Below are positions 7,903-16,520 of a stretch of 64,000 nucleotides of DNA, one piece after another (the first letter of the stretch is position 1; each line of letters starts with the position of its first letter). A program made the translations under genes and the position numbers. The notes beneath the pieces were generated by a model that was not told the origin of the DNA, did no database searches, and was given only the letters and a program-made list of their open reading frames with translations. The stretch is from Chryseobacterium sp. C-71 (GTDB taxonomy: Bacteria > Bacteroidota > Bacteroidia > Flavobacteriales > Weeksellaceae), in contig NZ_CP087131.1 of assembly GCF_020911865.1 (NCBI RefSeq), forward strand, positions 1,240,001-1,304,000, given 5' to 3'.

Positions 7903-9231
7903 TTAACCTTTATAAGTATAATACCTCGCTCCTTTCAACAGAGGATTTTCCAATTCTACAGATTCTAAACCAAATCCGTCATAATCAGGATTTACAGAAT
8001 GTTCCAATTGTTTTCTGTGAAGTTTTTCATAGGTATCAAAATCGATGGCTAGCCGTCCATTAAGATTTTCAAATAAATTCCATTTTTCAACGACACTTTT
8101 CCAGTTTTCAGAAACTTTACCGGCAAAAACTTTTGATTTAGAGCCGCTTCCGTAACCCAAAAACCCGATTTCCTGTCCGGTTAATTCTTCATTTTCATTA
8201 AAAGAAGTCTGTAAACCTGAAAGTAAAGCCATGAAAATAGATGCCGTGTACATATTACCAATTTCTGATGATGCACTCTGCGTTTTTTCAATTTTCTCAC
8301 TAATAAATTTTAAATACTCCTCAGATTTCGCAACCGCCTTTTGTTCGTCAGGATTTGAATAGGATAGTCCGTTTTCTAAGCTGTAAATTTCAGTAAAAAC
8401 TCTTTTCCCGTGGAATGCGTATGGAAGATGGAAAATCAAATATTTCCAGTTTTCGTAAGGCTTTTCTTTTCTTGAAACTACTTTATAATGTTCATACGCT
8501 TCTCTGATTCTATCCTGATAACATTGGTTGGAATATTGCCCGTCAAAAACTGGTTCGTCGGTGAAGACTTCAATTTTATCGGGAAAGTTTTCGGGAGCAT
8601 TGATTAAATCTTCTTTTTTGAAATGTCTTCTTGGTTTGAAAAAATCAAAAACACTTTCGGTAGCAATTCCCCAGTTGTTTTCTATCTCAATTAAATCAGG
8701 TTTGGCAGAAATTAGCAAAGAAACTGCTCCTCCACCTTGCGTATATTCACCGGAAGAAGCCAACTCGTATTTTGCATAATCGCTTGCAATGACTACTGCT
8801 TTTTTATCAGTATTTACTCTTACAAAATCTAATGAATTGTGAAGCGCATCTACGGCGCCAATACACGCAAAAGTCATATCTACAACATCACAGTTTTTGA
8901 AACATCTTTCTCCGAATTCTTCTTCCAGAACCTTTTCTACCATCTGCATTGAGTAGGAAGCGGTAGGTTTTGCGGCATCGATTGCACTTTCTGTACCTAA
9001 ATAAATACGGGAAATTTCTTTTGGATTGATTTGATAATCTTTGATTAATTTTAACAAAGCTTCTGCTGCAAAAGTTGCAGCATCTTCATGAACATCCGGA
9101 AATCCCATTTTGTGTAAACCCAAACCTTTCTCCAATTTTGCCGGTTCGATTCCTCTTTTTTCTGCTAAATCTTTAATTTCCAAATACAAAGAAGGCACAT
9201 AATAACTTGCTGCCTCAATTCCAAAACCCAT
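7903..9231 (-). CDS. Hydroxymethylglutaryl-CoA synthase
   Basis: A 442-residue thiolase-fold enzyme making HMG-CoA from acetoacetyl-CoA and acetyl-CoA, the first committed step of the mevalonate pathway for isoprenoids. Flavobacteriia are known to use this pathway. The catalytic cysteine is in DMTFACIGA (C123) and the general-base glutamate in LGTESAIDAAKPT (E81). The GYGSGSKSKVF segment near residue 350 matches the family's C-terminal active-site loop. It has its own terminator and is likely monocistronic. Start at ATG 9231. Confidence 0.88.
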   Translation of the reverse strand: MGFGIEAASYYVPSLYLEIKDLAEKRGIEPAKLEKGLGLHKMGFPDVHEDAATFAAEALLKLIKDYQINPKEISRIYLGTESAIDAAKPTASYSMQMVEKVLEEEFGERCFKNCDVVDMTFACIGAVDALHNSLDFVRVNTDKKAVVIASDYAKYELASSGEYTQGGGAVSLLISAKPDLIEIENNWGIATESVFDFFKPRRHFKKEDLINAPENFPDKIEVFTDEPVFDGQYSNQCYQDRIREAYEHYKVVSRKEKPYENWKYLIFHLPYAFHGKRVFTEIYSLENGLSYSNPDEQKAVAKSEEYLKFISEKIEKTQSASSEIGNMYTASIFMALLSGLQTSFNENEELTGQEIGFLGYGSGSKSKVFAGKVSENWKSVVEKWNLFENLNGRLAIDFDTYEKLHRKQLEHSVNPDYDGFGLESVELENPLLKGARYYTYKG

Positions 9232-9521
9232 AATCGTTTAATTTTAACACGAATTTATAAAAGATGTTGCAAAAAAAACTTCATTATCGTCTAAATTTTT
9301 GAGGAATTATTAAAGTTTTATTACTTTGTGTTTGTCCGAAAATTATTTTTAATGCAAAGTTCGCTGAGATTTTTTTGACTATTAACAGTTTTTAATTTCA
9401 CAAAACGAAGTTTCGCCGATTCAAATAATCAATTTATAAATTGAGGCAAAGGCGTTCCACTGAGCAGAGAACACAAAGTCTTTCAATTCTTAAAATCAGG
9501 AATTATAAACAAGTTTTAAAT
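9232..9521. repeat. Gene-free gap with decayed repeat
   Basis: About 290 nt without coding potential. It includes strings such as gcaaagttcgctgagattttttt and acgaagtttcgcc that look like degraded pieces of a dispersed intergenic repeat. No convincing promoter for the flanking HMG-CoA synthase gene was recognised. Confidence 0.35.
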
Positions 9522-9550
9522 AAAAAAGCACCTCCAATAAGGAGATGCTT
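9522..9550 (-). terminator. Terminator of the M1 aminopeptidase gene
   Basis: Stem aagcacctcc/ggagatgctt with one G-U pair and a 5-nt loop, followed on the minus strand by six Ts, just after the stop at 9572. Confidence 0.75.
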
Positions 9551-9571
9551 AGAAAAATATATATTGATTTA

Positions 9572-12082
9572 CTATTTGAAATTTTCAATTGCTTTATTAA
9601 TTGCGTCAATCTGTGGATTGATGCTTGAACCTTTTTGAGGATTTTGTTTCAGAAGTTCCATTTTCTTCGTCAAACCATCTTTTAACATTTGAGAAATCAT
9701 CATTTTCACCTGAGGATTTTCTCCCATCTGACCTTTTGCCTGACCAAGAATTTTGGTAATGCTTTCCGTAGCTTTTAAATTATCGGAAGTCATGATCCAG
9801 TTGTATCCTTCTTCGGCAGACTTGCCCAATTCAGGATTCTGGAATTTAATAAAAGGATAGAAAGCAACCAATGAAGCAATATTCGACATTTGTGAGGTCA
9901 CTTTATTTTTAACAATAACAGGAAGCATTTTACTTAACAAATCTTCTGAAGCTCCGTTCAAATCGATTTTATCAGCCAAAGTATTTGCCTTGGAAGGATC
10001 AACATCTAAAGCTGCTGCAACAGAATTTCCTCTTACAGAATTTGAAACGGCATTGACACCTTTTTCAAAAATCGGAAGGTATTTTTTATCTTTTGTCTTT
10101 GCCAAAGCTGCAATTGCGGCTCCCTGAACTAAAGTTTTAGGATCATTTGAAGCTAATCTTTCAACATCTGCTCCTAAAGCTTTTAGTTGTTCAGCGTTTG
10201 ATAAGTCCATTAATTCCAAAGCTTTCTGTCTTACTCTGAAATAAGGATCTTTTAACGCCGCAGACAATAATTTAGTTGCTGCAGGGCTTTTTCCTACCTG
10301 ATCTTTGATAGCCGTTAAAGCATTGTATCTGCTTTTAAATTCTTTCGAACCTGTAAACTGCATCAGATTCTGCTCGGGTGTTTTAGTTTCAGTAACGTCT
10401 GCAACCAATATTCCGTCTGCATTAATGTTGACCAAATCAGGATTTTTTGAGACATCAAAACTGAATGTATTTTTTGCCGTTGCATTAACCCAAACCTGTT
10501 GTCTTTTTGGTTTTCCGTTATCGTAAACATCGATGGTCAAAGGAAACTCGAAAGGCAATTCCTGAGACTGATTGACAACTACAGTCACTTGTTTTTTTAC
10601 CGGCTCAAAAGTGTAAGAGTAATTCAATTTTGGATGCCCGCTTCCAAAATACCATTGATTGAAGAACCAGTTTAAATCTTTTCCTGAAACTTTTTCGAAA
10701 GATAATCTCAGTTGGTGAGCTTCGGCATTTTTGTATTCATAGGTTTTCAAATAATCATTCATTCCGGCAAAAAATGCTTCATCTCCTAAATAATTTCTCA
10801 GCATGTGAAGAATTCCGCCACCTTTCTGATACGTTACCAAATCGAAAACATCTTCACGAGAAGCATAATCAAATCTCACCAGATCTTTTTTGAAATCTGA
10901 AGGATTGTGAATGTAATGATTCACATCTTCCATCTGATGATAATCTGCCTGATCTTTTCCGTATTTGTACTCGTTCCAAAGATATTCTGAGTAGTTGGCA
11001 AAAGATTCGTTTACGGTTAAATTACTCCAGCTTTCTGCCGTCACCAAATCCCCGAACCAATGGTGGAATAATTCGTGAGCAATCGTATCTTCCCATTTAT
11101 TCTCATCGATTAACTGTCCTGGTTTTTGTAAAATATCACTTCCGTGTAACGTTGCTGTGGTATTTTCCATTGCACCACTTACGTAATCTCTACCGGAAAT
11201 CTGTGCATATTTTGACCACGGATAATCGTAACCCAATTTTTTAGAGAAAAACTCAATCATTTCTGGTGTGTTTCCGTAAATCTGTTTTGCGTACGGCTCG
11301 TATTCTTTCTCGATGTAATAGTCAACCGCAATATTTTTCCACTTGTCTTTTACCACGGCATATTCACCCACTCCCATGAAGAAAAGGTAGGTTGAGTGCC
11401 TTTTATCCATTACCCAATGATCGGTTCTTAAACCATTTGATTCTTTTTGAGAATCTTTAAGAATACCATTTGACAGCGTTACATATTTATCAGGAACCGT
11501 CATGTAGATTTCCTGAGTTGTTTTTTGGATTGATTTATCGATCGTCGGAAACCAAGCTGAAGAAGATTCAGTTTCTCCTTGCGTCCAGATTTGAGTGGGT
11601 TTATCAGGATCCTGACCTTGAGCATTGATAAAATAAAGACCTTTTGCATCGCTGATTGCCATGCTTCCTTCCTGCTTCACTTCATTCGGACGAGCTGTAT
11701 ATTTGATATAAACCGTATAATCTTGATTTTTCTGGTAAGTTTTGTCTAATGTAATCTTTAAAACATCATTTTTATAATCAAATTTTAAAGGAGATTTTTT
11801 TCCATTGACATCCAACGCAACTTCATGAATCAGCATGCCTTTTGCATCCAGAATCAATTCGTTGGTCGCATAAAAGTAAGGCGAAGCCGTTAACCATTCT
11901 TCCCCATTCATCTGCTCTTTCTGATAATCAAAATTGACTTTAAGTTTGGTATGCTTAAGCTCCGTTACTTTTGCAGATGTTGCTCTGTATACTTTTTCTC
12001 TGCCTGAAGTTTCAGTTTGTGCAGATACATTTCCGGAAAACAAAGCTCCCAATATTGCAACAGATAAAATGATTTTCTTCAT
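9572..12082 (-). CDS. M1-family zinc aminopeptidase, secreted
   Basis: An 836-residue gluzincin. A signal peptide (residues 1-21, cleavage near NVSAQ) targets it to the periplasm. The N-terminal beta domain is followed by the exopeptidase motif GAMENT (about 304) and the zinc site HELFHHWFGD (about 334) with the third ligand in the NESFANYSEYLW segment about 20 residues on. The C-terminal third is helical with HEAT-like repeats. It should trim N-terminal residues from peptides. It starts 8 nt after the stop of a small antitoxin-like gene, with a GGAAG ribosome-binding site, so the two may be co-transcribed. Confidence 0.9.
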   Translation of the reverse strand: MKKIILSVAILGALFSGNVSAQTETSGREKVYRATSAKVTELKHTKLKVNFDYQKEQMNGEEWLTASPYFYATNELILDAKGMLIHEVALDVNGKKSPLKFDYKNDVLKITLDKTYQKNQDYTVYIKYTARPNEVKQEGSMAISDAKGLYFINAQGQDPDKPTQIWTQGETESSSAWFPTIDKSIQKTTQEIYMTVPDKYVTLSNGILKDSQKESNGLRTDHWVMDKRHSTYLFFMGVGEYAVVKDKWKNIAVDYYIEKEYEPYAKQIYGNTPEMIEFFSKKLGYDYPWSKYAQISGRDYVSGAMENTTATLHGSDILQKPGQLIDENKWEDTIAHELFHHWFGDLVTAESWSNLTVNESFANYSEYLWNEYKYGKDQADYHQMEDVNHYIHNPSDFKKDLVRFDYASREDVFDLVTYQKGGGILHMLRNYLGDEAFFAGMNDYLKTYEYKNAEAHQLRLSFEKVSGKDLNWFFNQWYFGSGHPKLNYSYTFEPVKKQVTVVVNQSQELPFEFPLTIDVYDNGKPKRQQVWVNATAKNTFSFDVSKNPDLVNINADGILVADVTETKTPEQNLMQFTGSKEFKSRYNALTAIKDQVGKSPAATKLLSAALKDPYFRVRQKALELMDLSNAEQLKALGADVERLASNDPKTLVQGAAIAALAKTKDKKYLPIFEKGVNAVSNSVRGNSVAAALDVDPSKANTLADKIDLNGASEDLLSKMLPVIVKNKVTSQMSNIASLVAFYPFIKFQNPELGKSAEEGYNWIMTSDNLKATESITKILGQAKGQMGENPQVKMMISQMLKDGLTKKMELLKQNPQKGSSINPQIDAINKAIENFK

Positions 12083-12090
12083 TTCTTCCT

Positions 12091-12321
12091 TTATTTTTTT
12101 ATATTATTTTTTGTAATGATTTCGAAAATATCGTTGACTAAAGTTTCGTAATCTCCTTTTTTGAGCTGTTCTTTAGTCTTGGCAAAAGCTTTTTTCAGCT
12201 CGCTTTCAGGATTTTCTTCATCGATGATCTCAATTGAAGCTACTCCTTTTATCTGCAAAAGAATTTGTTTTAAATTCTCGGCATCAACATTTTGTTCCAA
12301 GCTAATTTTAATTGATTTCAT
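12091..12321 (-). CDS. Small antitoxin-like protein, orphan copy
   Basis: A 76-residue protein paralogous to the one at 12793-13032. Both begin with IKISL(E/D), then D....K..L.QIKGV.S.E, and end in a charged helix, a layout typical of small antitoxins that neutralise RelE/ParE-type toxins. Here no toxin gene follows: the next gene, 8 nt on, is the M1 aminopeptidase. It is therefore either an orphan antitoxin or the remnant of a duplicated module. The function is inferred only from similarity to its neighbour and context. Confidence 0.5.
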   Translation of the reverse strand: MKSIKISLEQNVDAENLKQILLQIKGVASIEIIDEENPESELKKAFAKTKEQLKKGDYETLVNDIFEIITKNNIKK

Positions 12322-12447
12322 ATGTAGATTTTATTGTTTTTTTTAAGGCTATATGTTATCGCCTAATCTTCATCAACATTTGCGAATCTAAACCAATGAT
12401 GCCGATTCCATAATAAATAAGTAGTATTTTATGAATATTAGTTACAA

Positions 12448-12477
12448 AAAAAGTGAAGTTTTTTGGCTTCACTTTTT
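12448..12477. terminator. Bidirectional hairpin terminator after the toxin locus
   Basis: An 11-bp stem (aaaaagtgaag/cttcacttttt) with an 8-nt loop directly follows the 3' end of the toxin remnant and separates it from the second antitoxin-like gene. Confidence 0.75.
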
Positions 12478-12486
12478 ATATTTTAT

Positions 12487-12793
12487 TTATTTTAAAAATA
12501 GTTTCTGAATATTTTCAGGATTGCCTTTTGAAGGAAGAAATAACAAAATTTCTACACAATCTTTTTTCACATCAAAATATACCTTAACTTGCTTCTTTCC
12601 CAATAATGCAAATCTTAATTGACTATCTGAATCTATAGTCTGATATGAAATTAATTGATCATTAAAATGACTCAACCAATTTTTCTAAGTCTTTATTAAA
12701 TGTCTTCAGTTCCTTTTGAGTCCAATTTTTATTTAAAAAATCAATAATATTTTTAAGACCTTCAATCGCAGTATTTGAAAATATAACTTTCAT
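12487..12793 (-). pseudogene. RelE/ParE-like toxin, frameshifted
   Basis: Two pieces of one toxin in different frames. The ATG at 12793 begins a 43-codon frame (MKVIFSNTAIEGLKNIIDFL...DLEKLV) that stops at 12662. The rest, from SHFNDQLISYQ to NPENIQKLFLK, continues in the +1 frame and stops at 12487. Joined near 12674, they make a protein of about 100 residues with the ParE layout: N-terminal helices, then strands ending in VEILLF...NP. Removing one base around the GGTT at that point would restore the frame. The start overlaps the upstream antitoxin stop (TAATG), as in typical coupled toxin-antitoxin genes. It may be a true pseudogene or a sequencing error. Confidence 0.65.
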
Positions 12794-13032
12794 TACTTTT
12801 TAAAAATGGAATCAATCAATTCTTCCGAATAGTCTTTACATTCTCCATTTTTGATCTCATTACGACTTTTTTCAATCAATTTTATAAATTCATCAGAATT
12901 TTCAATCTCTTTCCAAGAATCAATTTTGTCATTCTCAGAAACCTCAAAACTCGTAATACCTTTTATTTGTGATAAAAGTTTTTTGATGAAAGGAACATCT
13001 GCGTATTCGTCTAAACTGATTTTTATTTCCAT
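12793..13032 (-). CDS. Antitoxin-like protein of a ParE-type module
   Basis: A 79-residue protein (MEIKISLDEYADVPFIKKLL...) encoded directly upstream of, and overlapping by one base (TAATG), a ParE-like toxin gene. This gene order and translational coupling are the hallmark of type II toxin-antitoxin operons. The N-terminal half is probably the dimerisation or DNA-binding part; the charged C-terminal half would wrap the toxin. Its only close relative in the window is the 76-residue protein at 12091-12321. The antitoxin role is inferred. Confidence 0.6.
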   Translation of the reverse strand: MEIKISLDEYADVPFIKKLLSQIKGITSFEVSENDKIDSWKEIENSDEFIKLIEKSRNEIKNGECKDYSEELIDSIFKK

Positions 13033-13075
13033 AATTCCTGATTTAAATCAAAGTTAATGAAATTATTACTAAATA

Positions 13076-13870
13076 TTAAATCGCCACCGGAGCTTTAATT
13101 CCTGGATGCGGATCGTAGTTTTCTAAAGTAAAATCTTCAAAATTAAAATCGAAAATATCTTTAATTTCAGGATTCAATTTCATAGTAGGAAGTTGTTTTG
13201 GCTCTCTTGAAAGCTGTCTGTCAACCTGCTCAAAATGATTGTTGTAAATATGAACGTCCCCGAAGCTGTGCACATAATCTCCCACTTCAAGGTCACAAAC
13301 CTGCGCAACCATCATCAATAAAAGCGCATAACTCGCAATATTAAAAGGAACTCCCAAAAACACGTCGGCACTTCTCTGATACAGCTGTAAAGATAATTTA
13401 CCGTCAGCTACATAAAACTGAAAGAGTGCGTGGCAAGGTGCCAAAGCCATATTAGGAATTTCTGCAACATTCCATGCAGAAACAATCAATCTTCTGGAAT
13501 CCGGATTTTTTTTGATCTGATCAATCACTTCCGAAATCTGATCAACCACTTTATTATTCGCTCCGTTCCAGCTTCTCCATTGAGCACCGTAAACAGGACC
13601 TAAATCTCCGTTTTCATCAGCCCATTCGTCCCAAATGCTAACGCCGTTGTCATTCAGATATTGTACGTTGGTATCGCCTTTCAAAAACCAAAGTAATTCG
13701 TAAATAATTGATTTTAAATGCACCTTTTTGGTTGTTACCATCGGAAAACCTTTAGACAAATCATATCTCAACTGATATCCAAAAACACTTCTCGTTCCCG
13801 TTCCTGTACGGTCGGTTTTGTCGATTCCGTTTTCTTTGATATGTTTTAGAAGGTCTAAATAATTTTGCAT
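13076..13870 (-). CDS. thyA: Thymidylate synthase
   Basis: A 264-residue enzyme, exactly the E. coli ThyA length, that methylates dUMP to dTMP using methylene-tetrahydrofolate. Visible motifs: [12 protein letters not shown], the WDEWAD segment, the catalytic cysteine in [10 protein letters not shown] (about 146), [23 protein letters not shown] and the terminal [12 protein letters not shown] use the ATG at 13870 (MQNYLDLL); an upstream TTG at 13894 would lie inside the -7 promoter box. It has its own terminator. The IS982 element lies just downstream and does not damage the gene. Confidence 0.95.
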   Translation of the reverse strand: MQNYLDLLKHIKENGIDKTDRTGTGTRSVFGYQLRYDLSKGFPMVTTKKVHLKSIIYELLWFLKGDTNVQYLNDNGVSIWDEWADENGDLGPVYGAQWRSWNGANNKVVDQISEVIDQIKKNPDSRRLIVSAWNVAEIPNMALAPCHALFQFYVADGKLSLQLYQRSADVFLGVPFNIASYALLLMMVAQVCDLEVGDYVHSFGDVHIYNNHFEQVDRQLSREPKQLPTMKLNPEIKDIFDFNFEDFTLENYDPHPGIKAPVAI

Positions 13871-13891
13871 TTTAAAAGAATTTTCAAGTTC

Positions 13892-13899
13892 CAAATTTA
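13892..13899 (-). promoter_or_regulatory. -7 box of thyA
   Basis: On the minus strand this reads TAAATTTG, a perfect TAnnTTTG match, 21 nt upstream of the ATG at 13870. It supports that start codon. Confidence 0.55.
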
Positions 13900-13923
13900 A
13901 AGATTCTTATCCAAAAAAGGAAT

Positions 13924-13952
13924 AAAAAAAGCATCCATTTTGATGAATGCTT
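13924..13952 (-). terminator. Hairpin with A/T tract upstream of thyA, next to the IS
   Basis: Imperfect stem aagcat..cat/atg..atgctt with a 4-nt loop and a T tract on the minus strand. It would terminate minus-strand transcripts arriving from the IS or SDR side before thyA. Confidence 0.6.
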
Positions 13953-13971
13953 CGTATCGTTTATTTAATTA

Positions 13972-15003
13972 ACCTGAGTTCGGTTTAAGCAAAATTTAAA
14001 AACAATTGACCATCATTTACTTTTTTTAAGTTTAATGATGGTTTTTTGGGGAAGAAACAATAAGCAGTTAAGCTCCCCAAAATATTCATCATAAAATTAC
14101 TAACACTTCTGTGGCGAGTATGTTCCACTTGACAATGGTTCTTTAATTCATCATTGATCGTTTCAATGATGGCTCTTTTTCGGAGCAAAATTTTGTCTTC
14201 CATTTTCATAATATGATTCTTCATATTCTTACGAAGTTTAGTAAAAAGCTGGATTCCATCAGCAAAAAGCATTTCCCAAAGAGCCTTGGAAAGATATCCT
14301 TTATCGGCAAATAGTTTTCCAAAAAGCTGCTGCGTCATTTTTTTGATATGCTTTGGGTTTCTGTCATCAATATTTCCTTTCGTTATATAAAAGGATAAAA
14401 GTTCTCCCTTTTCATTACAAACCAAATGCAGTTTAAACCCATAAAACCAACCCATCGAAGATTTTCCTCGCTCTGCCAAACCTTTGAAAACTTTGTGATT
14501 GTGAATCCTTTGGTTTCTGCAAACTTTTAAAGTTGTGCTGTCCATAAAGCTGATTCCAGTACATTTACCCAGACATTTTTCTTTCAAAAATAAGGCAAAA
14601 ACCACAAAGCTTCTTTGCTGAAGTTCTATAAATCTATTGTAGGAAAGGGCTTTGGGAAACAAATTATTCCAATAACCACAAACTATTTCCTGATAATAAT
14701 GCTTAAATGTTTTGTGTGCACCCAGATGAAAACCAATCATAATCGTAATAATTTCAGAATCCGACATCATAGATCTTCTGTTTCTTCTCTTCTTTTGGTC
14801 GCCGAGCGCCTGAAATTTCATGTGTTTGATTTGGAAATCAAATTCTTTACAGAAATCATCAACTTGTACAAAAATATTTGTAATTTGGTCTTTCAAAATC
14901 ATAAGCAATAGTTCGTTTAAATATTTGAATGTTAGATACTTAAATATACGAATTATTGCTTTTTATTGCAAATTTATTTTGTATTCTTATCCCGAACTCA
15001 GGT
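13972..15003. mobile_element. IS982-family insertion sequence, complete
   Basis: A 1032-bp element with perfect terminal inverted repeats (ACCTGAGTTCGG at 13972-13983, its complement at 14992-15003) around a single intact transposase gene. The 6-bp TAATTA on each side (13966-13971 and 15004-15009) is the likely target duplication. Because that target is itself palindromic, the inverted repeats appear about 20 bp long. It sits in the gap between thyA and an SDR gene and disrupts no visible gene. Confidence 0.85.
13985..14902 (-). CDS. IS982-family transposase
   Basis: A 305-residue DDE transposase starting at ATG 14902 (an upstream TTG at 14908 is less likely). The acidic triad is visible: D in SFMDSTTLKVC, D in LFADKGY, and E in RAIIETINDELKNH. 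The segment RGKSSMGWFYGFKLHLV is characteristic of the IS982 family. The frame is unbroken and both inverted repeats are present, so the element could still be active. The stop codon lies almost on the left inverted repeat. Confidence 0.92.
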   Translation of the reverse strand: MILKDQITNIFVQVDDFCKEFDFQIKHMKFQALGDQKKRRNRRSMMSDSEIITIMIGFHLGAHKTFKHYYQEIVCGYWNNLFPKALSYNRFIELQQRSFVVFALFLKEKCLGKCTGISFMDSTTLKVCRNQRIHNHKVFKGLAERGKSSMGWFYGFKLHLVCNEKGELLSFYITKGNIDDRNPKHIKKMTQQLFGKLFADKGYLSKALWEMLFADGIQLFTKLRKNMKNHIMKMEDKILLRKRAIIETINDELKNHCQVEHTRHRSVSNFMMNILGSLTAYCFFPKKPSLNLKKVNDGQLFLNFA

Positions 15004-15016
15004 TAATTAAAATCTA

Positions 15017-15766
15017 TTAGACTGCCGTATAACCTCCATCAACAAGGTAATAACCACCTGTCATGAATGATGCTTTTTCAGAGCTTAGAAAAAGAACCAA
15101 CTCTGCAACCTCTTCAGATGTCCCAAGCCTTCCCATAGGATGTTTTGCGATCAATGCATCTTTATGCTCTTTGTCTAGCTGATTCAATAATGGTGTATCA
15201 ATATATCCCGGACCAACTGCATTGCAACGAATGTTTTTCTGTCCATACTCAGCGCCAATATTTTTTGTTAAGCCAACCACTGCATGTTTGGTTGAAGTAT
15301 ATGCTGAAGAAAGTGGTGCTGCAACCGTTCCGTGAATCGAAGCGATGTTGACGATTACTCCACCTCCGTTTTTCTCCATTTGAGTAAGTTCATATTTACA
15401 ACCGTAAAAAACTCCGTCTAGATTGATGTCGATTACTTTTTTCCATCCTTCAAGACTGTAATCTCCTGTTTGATTGGCTTCACCGCCAATTCCGGCATTG
15501 TTACAAGCAATGTCTAATCTTCCATAGATTTCGACAGTTGATTTCACAAGAGCCTCTACCTCTTCTGCTTTCGAAGTATCAGCTTTTACGAAAGATGCTT
15601 CACCGCCTTCAGATTTTATTTTTTCTACCGCCTGATTTCCGTGCTCTTCATTGATATCAGAAACGATAACTTTAGCACCTTCTTTTGCGTAAGACTGAGC
15701 AATTGCCAATCCGATTCCTGAACCTGCTCCTGTTACCAGAGCTACTTTATTATCTAAAATTCCCAT
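15017..15766 (-). CDS. Short-chain dehydrogenase/reductase (glucose 1-dehydrogenase-like)
   Basis: A 249-residue classical SDR. The cofactor motif TGAGSGIG (12-19), the NNAG motif (about 90), the catalytic serine in NIASIHG and YTSTK (Tyr and Lys at about 155-159) are all intact. Length and PGYIDTP segment fit the FabG/glucose 1-dehydrogenase group of NAD(P)-dependent alcohol oxidoreductases. The substrate cannot be assigned. Monocistronic; the IS982 copy inserted 14 nt beyond its stop. Confidence 0.85.
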   Translation of the reverse strand: MGILDNKVALVTGAGSGIGLAIAQSYAKEGAKVIVSDINEEHGNQAVEKIKSEGGEASFVKADTSKAEEVEALVKSTVEIYGRLDIACNNAGIGGEANQTGDYSLEGWKKVIDINLDGVFYGCKYELTQMEKNGGGVIVNIASIHGTVAAPLSSAYTSTKHAVVGLTKNIGAEYGQKNIRCNAVGPGYIDTPLLNQLDKEHKDALIAKHPMGRLGTSEEVAELVLFLSSEKASFMTGGYYLVDGGYTAV

Positions 15767-15866
15767 ATTGATAAAATTTTTGTTTGTATTTAATCTATCC
15801 TAAATTTACGACAATCAATTTAAGATTCAATATGAAGCAATGGTAAATTTTTCTTAAATTTTTAGA

Positions 15867-16517
15867 TTACCAAACTAAACTAACGGAAACATCTTTTGAA
15901 TTTCCTTTAATCGATTTTAATTTTCCGAATTTCTCTTTATTAAAGATTTTATCGTTCCAATAGTCTAAATTTACAGTACCGAACTTGATTAGTTTCCTGT
16001 ACTTGCTAGAATCTGTGATGTCTTTCTGCCCGTAATCAATCGATATATTTCCTATGGATTGTAATTTTCCCAATCTGCTGTTATCTATGATATCTTTTTC
16101 CCAGTAATCTATTTTTAGGTTCCCGATGTTCTTTACTTTACCTAACTTTTCTTTATCGAAATTATCATAGTAATCTATTGAAACATTGCCTACGTTTTTA
16201 ATCTTGCCAGATCTGACATCACTTTTATCTAAAATATCCCAATAATCAATTTTTAAACTTCCGATGTTTTTTAATTTTCCAAATCTGTATGTATCAAAAT
16301 TCGCGTCATCATAATAATCTACCTCTCCGTCTAAATTGTTTGTTTGAAAACCTGAAATTTCGCCATTACTATTTAGTTGAATCGTCAAATCTTCAATGGT
16401 AATATCTACAGACTGTAAGTCGTTGGTTTTAGCTGAAATATTTGCTTTAATTTGTCCAAAAGCAAAGGAATGAATAATTAAAAATAAAGCGGGCAGAAAA
16501 TTTTTAAGAGATGTCAT
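15867..16517 (-). CDS. Secreted protein with tandem degenerate GKLKNIGNLKIDYW repeats
   Basis: A 216-residue protein with a signal peptide (1-22, ending FGQ). From about residue 75 to 205 there are six degenerate copies of a roughly 25-residue unit, consensus (L/F)GKLKNIGNLKIDYWD followed by a polar stretch. Alternating I/L/Y and G in each unit suggest stacked beta strands (a small solenoid or propeller-like sheet), though this is inference. The family was not recognised. It starts 3 nt after the Gre-like gene and probably shares its transcript. Confidence 0.6.
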   Translation of the reverse strand: MTSLKNFLPALFLIIHSFAFGQIKANISAKTNDLQSVDITIEDLTIQLNSNGEISGFQTNNLDGEVDYYDDANFDTYRFGKLKNIGSLKIDYWDILDKSDVRSGKIKNVGNVSIDYYDNFDKEKLGKVKNIGNLKIDYWEKDIIDNSRLGKLQSIGNISIDYGQKDITDSSKYRKLIKFGTVNLDYWNDKIFNKEKFGKLKSIKGNSKDVSVSLVW

Positions 16518-16520
16518 ATT

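Noticed and set aside
13871..13894. TTG start extending ThyA by 8 residues
   Set aside because: That codon lies inside the TAAATTTG promoter box, and the ATG at 13870 gives the standard 264-residue length.
15867..16517. CRISPR-like array suggested by regular repeats
   Set aside because: The repeats are degenerate at DNA level, in frame and encode a repeat protein; no spacers of uniform length.
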